Shown here piece after piece: positions 58,938 to 64,000 of a stretch of DNA of 64,000 bases. This stretch comes from Epiperipatus broadwayi (taxonomy: Eukaryota; Onychophora; Udeonychophora; Euonychophora; Peripatidae). The notes beneath the pieces were generated by a model. It saw only the letters and a program-made list of their open reading frames with translations. It searched no databases and was not told the DNA's origin. Position numbers and translations under genes: made by a program. The stretch spans positions 15,867,254-15,931,253 of the forward strand of contig JAQFVV010006197.1 in assembly GCA_028023455.1 (NCBI GenBank), written 5' to 3'. How positions within the stretch are numbered: the first letter of the stretch is position 1; each line of letters opens with the position of its first letter.

Positions 58938-59743
58938 AACCATCAAACATCACATGATCACTATCTCTATACTAGCACATAATTTGTTGTAAACAAAGGC
59001 AAAACTCCCCATAGAGTAGTGCCACACTGTGCCAAACAGAGTAATCAATGAATGCCAGAAGGCTTGTGCATAAAATCCCTAACTAGTGCCTACTCATCCA
59101 ATATCCCCAGACTAGTTTCTGGCTTGTGGCCATCATCAGTGAGGAGCCTTGGATCTGAGAGCACTGCACCTAGATCTTAGGATCTAATGCAACCCTCCAG
59201 CAGCCACCTTTTAATTCTACTCTACTACAAAACTATGAGAATGAAATTGAAAACCTTTATATCTTCAATCTAACCTCAATAGCTTATATAGTCATTATGT
59301 GCTAGTATAGAGATGGTGATCATGTGATGTTTGATGGTTTAACACCAATCCTGCCTAATAGGATAGTGGTGGCTATGGTTGTTTAACAGCCAAAGACATC
59401 AAAATGTATGGGTGCTGAATTGAGTTCAGACCCATATGACTATATAAGCTATTGAGCTTAGATTGAAGATATTAACAATGTTTTCAATTTCATTCTCATA
59501 GTTTTGTAGTAAAGTAGAGTTAAAAGGTGGCTGCTGGAGGGTTGCATTAGATCCTAAGATCTAGGTGCAGTGCTCTCAGATCCAAGGCTCCTCACTGATG
59601 ATGGCCACAAGCCAGAAACTAGTCTGGGGATATTGGATGAGTAGGCACTAGATAGGGATTTTACGCACAAGCCTTCTGGCATCCATTGATTACTCTGTTT
59701 GGCACAGGATGGCACTACTGTATGGGGAGTTTTGCCTTTGTTT
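58938..59743. mobile_element. F1 fold-back element (806 bp) with perfect 13-bp target duplication
   Basis: 58991-59295 and 59436-59743 are long inverted repeats, about 95% or more identical by eye. They include AAACAAAGGC.AAACTCCCC, CCAGACTAGTTTCTGGCTTG, GGATCTGAGAGCACTGCACC and AAGATCTAATGCAACCC-like blocks. The outer left segment 58938-58983 (CCATCAAACATCACATGATC..) is in turn inverted at 59294-59338. AATTCTATTAATA flanks the element exactly (58925-58937 and 59744-59756). No ORF or pol III box is seen. The other, much more diverged members are at 19371, 25913 and 27170. This is the youngest member here. Confidence 0.85.
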
Positions 59744-59809
59744 AATTCTATTAATATTTATTGCTGAAAATTGGACATTTTCTTTATATAATTGTAAATC
59801 TTTTTATAT

Positions 59810-61736
59810 TATAACGATAACGATTGAAATGAAAGTGAAGATCGAATCTAACCGCAAAAACAATATCTGCAACTACCAGGGAGCCATCTAGGCATTTGAG
59901 CCTAGAAAAATTTATAAAGTAGGCAGATACGCGCTGTTAAGATTCCACTTTATTTAAATATTCCGATCGTTAGCCCAAGTCACTAGCTCAGCAATTAACA
60001 CATAAAAATATTTATTTACGCACATATAAAATAACATTTAAATTTTGAGGAATAAATTCAACATTTAAGATCTTTCTATTAATCTTTTAATTTTACATTT
60101 AACTAAGTTTCAATGAGTTTAATATTTTATTTAGATAGTCAAGTATGAATAGACTACATAGATCTGCATTTGAAAAGAAAATATTCTTCCCTGATTTAAC
60201 CTTAGGCAACAAATTTCGCAATCAACTGGCGCCAATCCATCTGATACATTCATGTATTCAATGTAGCATGATACGACAACACAAAATACTATATTAACAG
60301 GAATGTTACATCTGTTGGCAAGTAGAACAATAAACAAAAAACTCCATAGGAATGGACTGCGGTCTTCTGCCGACTTACAAACCCATCCATAGGCAAACAG
60401 AAGGTGTGTGGCGTATATATGCAATCCTGCCCGAAGCGGATCTCATACTACATCTACTAATTACACAAAGATATCCAATCCATTGAGCCAATTCAACTAC
60501 GAAACGAATAACCTAAGATTACCCTCCTTTAATATAACTTTACAAAACTATATAGCCATTCACGCCCGACTTAAATTTAACATTTAGATACGTTCGCACA
60601 AATGCATTTTATAAAATTTGTTTTAAAATGTTGAGTACAGATCAGCTGCACAAATTCCACGGTCAAAAACATTCCAAATCAAACACAACCGATCAAAATA
60701 CAAAGTCATCGATAAACGTCACTTGCATAGGGAATATACAAATCCCATTAGCATTCATCGTAAGATGCTTGCAGTGATATCGTTGACATATATTCTAATC
60801 GAATGTGAAAACCACAACATTATCAACCGCTAACGAATCTATGCAACGTCTATACCCAACCTAAATTTCATCATTTAAAATTTAAACAACAAATAATTTA
60901 TACAATAAGAGAAAAAAAAAATGGAAATGATTTTTATCAATCGGAAAACATATAATATTAAACATTATTAATTTGATTTAAAAACTTACAAAAGTCAGAT
61001 AAGTCGTTTTTAACATTTAAGTTGGCTTGTTTATCAATTTATAAAACTTGACGAAAGTTCTTAATTGATTTTAATAATTGTTCATTTCATATAGCTTATG
61101 GTAGAAGAGTCCAGGTTCCTGTTTTTAATTCCTGCGACGCCTCCATTGGAAGATAATGTTCTGGAGATGGCAATAGCTGGTTCAAGGTATCACAGTCTTT
61201 TCCTTTTTTAAATAGAGAGTGTGGTATGTGCGTCCTACCACAACTCTCAAACACACAACGCTGGAACTGTCCGAAAAAACTGTATTTCCCTTTTTATAGT
61301 AAATCTCCAGATTGAATGAACAAAGACGTCACTAATCCAAATTTTCGTTCGGGTCCGGGCTGAGGCTTGGTGCTTCCATTGGTCAAGCTAATTTCTTTTT
61401 ATTTTCTTATCTATCTTTCATCAGATCATTTTAATTATACAAGAGCCGGAAGCTAGCTTGCTTTTCAAACAATTTATAAACAATCATTTCCGTTTACAGA
61501 TTACATTAATTAATACCTGTTTTTATTTTTAAATCTTGTACTTTTTTATAAAAAAAGTACATTCAAATACTTATTTGTTTTTTTTAAAAAAAAATATTTT
61601 TAAAGTTTGGCCTCTGTGCGAATGTATATACGTTTAACAAACATTTTAATTTTAGCGTTTAGTTTTTTACTTTTATTTGCGAACTTTTAAGTTTTTATTT
61701 TAAATTAATGTAACGACATATTTATATATCGTTACA
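59810..61736 (+). mobile_element. LTR-like element (1,927 bp) with ATAT target duplication
   Basis: Starts TATAACGATAACGATTG, a one-base decay of the TGTAACGA family start, preceded by ATAT (59806-59809). Ends TCGTTACA followed by ATAT (61737-61740) in (TA)n. It matches 48688-50847 (reverse) and 1-1167. Shared blocks are GCCATCTAGGCATTTGA.CCTAG, CTACTTTATAAATTTTTCTAGG reversed, CCGATCGTTAGCCCA-like, CGGTCAAAAACATT, CATTCACGCCCGACTTAA and TTTGCGAACTTTT. The block holding CGGTCAAAAAC comes after the CCCGACTTAA block here but before it in 48688-50847. It carries its own terminal hairpin at 61709-61736. Only short frames; interpreted as a solo LTR. Confidence 0.75.
61709..61736. repeat. terminal hairpin TGTAACGA...TCGTTACA
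   Basis: Eight-bp perfect stem with a 12-base loop, at the same place as 1142-1167. The loops differ in sequence while the stems are identical, which suggests the pairing is maintained or recently shared. Confidence 0.7.
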
Positions 61737-62054
61737 ATATATATATATATGTATTTTAATAAAAGTATTGAAATGTAAAAACAAGGTAAAATGGGGAAGG
61801 CTCGAAATACTGAAATGATCTTTATCTATAGTCAGATTGTTTTCATTAATTAAAATTATAAATCTTAGTTAAAATTAGAATCGTAAGGAATTCTTTTGTT
61901 AGTTCATTTGCAAATCTTTACAAATATCTAAAATGATATTTCAAGCCTTATTGGTTTTAAAAATTTTTTGTTAATTAAATATTTTACTAATTAAATATTT
62001 TTTTTAATCAAGAGATTACAGAGATAGCTGTGGGCAACTGAAATTGCATTCTTG

Positions 62055-62420
62055 GGGGGATTAAAAGTGTATAAAAAGGGCCCATAGAACAAAAGAAGTC
62101 AGTAATTAAACTTTGAATTAGTTAGTAAATTATTTCAGAACATGTTTGAGTTAGTAATTTTCCAGAAAAATTGATTCATCATTCCACTTTAAGAAGTCAG
62201 GAAAAGTTTCACATCATGATATTTGAATAGAGGAAATCCATCCATCTGATCGGCTGCACCAGATGACCGTCTGACCCAAATGGCTGATAACTTATACTGC
62301 ATCTGCCTACTATTCTGAGGTAACATCATTCTATGTGGAGCTGCCTTTAATATAAAGTTCTTAGATAATCTGTGTATCTAAGATATAATTAAAATCTTAC
62401 GTTTTATTCAGGTATTAATT
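62055..62420 (+). promoter_or_regulatory. possible TATA promoter module
   Basis: GGGGGGATTAAAAGTG precedes TATAAAAAGG at 62070-62079, followed by GCCC and a less AT-biased stretch without a frame. The layout repeats that at 1609-1636, which also lies a few hundred bases downstream of an LTR-like copy. This hints that the two loci share more than the LTR itself, though similarity beyond the TATA region is weak. Confidence 0.35.
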
Positions 62421-63920
62421 TATAAGTTTCTATTAATTATGCTCTTAAACTCTCTGTAATCCCCTACTAATATAATGTATTTTTAACTTACCTTTCATGC
62501 TTGAACTCATATATATAACTTTGTGCGGCTCCATTAGATATTTTTAACTTATTCATGTTATATAAGTAAACAATTTATGCTCTTTAATTAATATGCCAAT
62601 ATCATTCAACCTCGCGAGTTTATTTTCTTTGTTTAATGGGGAAAGAAGCAGGGGCTTCAGTTAAATTTATTAGTAAAGTTTTATTCATTTTTAACAGAAA
62701 TCACTCGCTAGGTTGGTTTTATATTTAAATCTTTTATTCACGTTTTTTTTATCTAAAATATTTTATTGGGGATGCATATTTTACTTTATTATTTGAATTT
62801 GTCTTTAAATTTTCATTTTAAAAGATCGTGAACCTTAATATAATTAGTCCATCCCTTCTTGCTGTTGCCTGGAGGGCTAATTCTATCAGTTAATACGTAT
62901 ATGGGAATCGAAATTAAATATAAATTTTGTTAGTTTAATATCATAGTTAAAAGAGTTATTCTCCATTATAATTTGCTGAATGATTCTTTATTTAAATATA
63001 TCATTGCGCAGGAGTCAAACCATTTACAGGCTCTAGAATATAATATATTAAGTTTATCGCACATGTATAACGCTGCTGGCATACCTTTCCTTTGTCTACT
63101 TAAACTCCGTTCTAGGTATTTGTATTTTTGCTGTTATTGACTGAAAGTGGAAAAACAGCATGATTATTAAAAATCATTTATACAAAAAGTAGCTAATAAA
63201 AGCCATCAAGGTAACAAGAAGGAGAAGGAAGATAAGAGTTATTTAAAAATTACAGCTAGTAACCTTCATGGAAAAAAGCCGTTGCTAAAAGTTAAGTAAA
63301 GCAAAAGTTGGCATATCCAGAATTAACTTAAAGACTCACCTATAATTTAGAGAGAATTATTGGAACTATGAATAGCAACAATATAGCGTACAATAATTAA
63401 TTTGCAGTTAAAAGAAGTTTGAAGAAAAACCACGTCTTCATGAAAAGTTTGCCGTAAAGAACCAATGAGATTGGCAAGTTTTTAATTAAAATATTTTTTT
63501 TTGGAAAGGAATATGTGAAGGATGGTCCCAATAGCTTATTTATTTGACCTAATGGATATGAAGTAGATTTCCTGGGGCAGTACACCCGTGCCGTTTGTAT
63601 CCTTGCCACCAAGATGTGAATGCAAATGATCCAGCCTATCCTGTTGAAGAATTGGACAATACGTGTGTATAGACAATGAAGCCCTTGCAGCCGTTTTGTG
63701 GTCATGTGGTCCACCTAGAAGTTCAACTTGGAGGGAGCCAAAAAGCCAAGATGTATATATATGTTTTTTTTGTATTATATATTTTATAATTTTAAGTATA
63801 TTATCTATTTCATGTTGTATAATATTATGTATTCTATCTATGCATACATTATTCCTACTAATTATTTACTTTTAATAACTTTTGATATGAAACATTTTAG
63901 AAGTTACATAATACATGTAA
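62421..63920. other. AT-rich intergenic DNA, no gene seen
   Basis: The 105-residue minus-strand frame at 63397-63714 has no recognisable domain or splice context. Confidence 0.4.
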
Positions 63921-63927
63921 CATCGAT

Positions 63928-63942
63928 CCGCTACGTGCAGGA
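63928..63942 (+). repeat. third copy of CCGCYACRTGCAGGA
   Basis: CCGCTACGTGCAGGA preceded by ATGTAACATCGAT. The other copies are at 39691-39705 and 39750-39764. The TGTAAC upstream may be an LTR start running out of the window, which is speculative. Confidence 0.5.
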
Positions 63943-64000
63943 TCCATTTAATTTATTGATTTTAATCACGGAGGTGACACCTTATGTTGAGTGTCTTAAT

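Noticed and set aside
63397-63714. 105-codon minus-strand frame near the window end
   Set aside because: No domain, no splice context and mixed composition; length alone is not enough.

Overview
This window is AT-rich (by eye roughly three quarters A+T) nuclear DNA from a eukaryote, almost certainly an invertebrate animal. The evidence is the mix of elements it holds: an RTE-type LINE with an APE endonuclease, a second APE-type LINE, two Penelope-like elements with GIY-YIG endonucleases, a Ty3/Gypsy integrase, tRNA-derived SINEs and long (TA)n tracts. There are no long host ORFs, no operons and no prokaryotic signals. I cannot name the species; a mollusc, chelicerate or other invertebrate would fit.

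Almost everything recognisable is transposable-element debris. 1-4 kb: two LTR-like elements next to (TA)n. 5-10 kb and 16-19 kb: two diverged direct copies of a 2.5-kb block. 13.6-15.3 kb: three adjacent tandem-type arrays. 19-28 kb: several diverged members of a fold-back family, a young SINE with a 14-bp target duplication, and duplicated AT-rich blocks. 31-32 kb: a SINE and an old Penelope remnant on the minus strand. 33.2-33.5 kb: the only stretch that looks like a host exon (minus strand, splice acceptor, stop, poly(A) signal). 34-41 kb: mostly featureless, with TATA-like motifs and small repeats.

41-64 kb is a dense nest of elements. It holds an LTR-like element at 41.35-43.31 kb, an RTE LINE whose 5' end is inverted (43.69-46.4 kb), a complete LTR-like element in minus orientation (48.69-50.85 kb), a second LINE (51.0-52.3 and 56.3-57.4 kb) apparently split by about 4 kb carrying an LTR fragment and a Gypsy integrase, a Penelope RT and endonuclease (57.4-58.6 kb), an 806-bp fold-back element with a perfect 13-bp target duplication (58.94-59.74 kb), and another LTR-like element (59.81-61.74 kb).

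The most interesting unifying observation is a family of roughly 1.6-2.2 kb elements with TG...CA ends. They begin TGTAA and end TTACA, and sit between 4-bp ATAT (once ATAG) duplications. Several end in a hairpin that repeats the element's own terminal TGTAAC sequence. No complete, obviously functional protein-coding gene is present.
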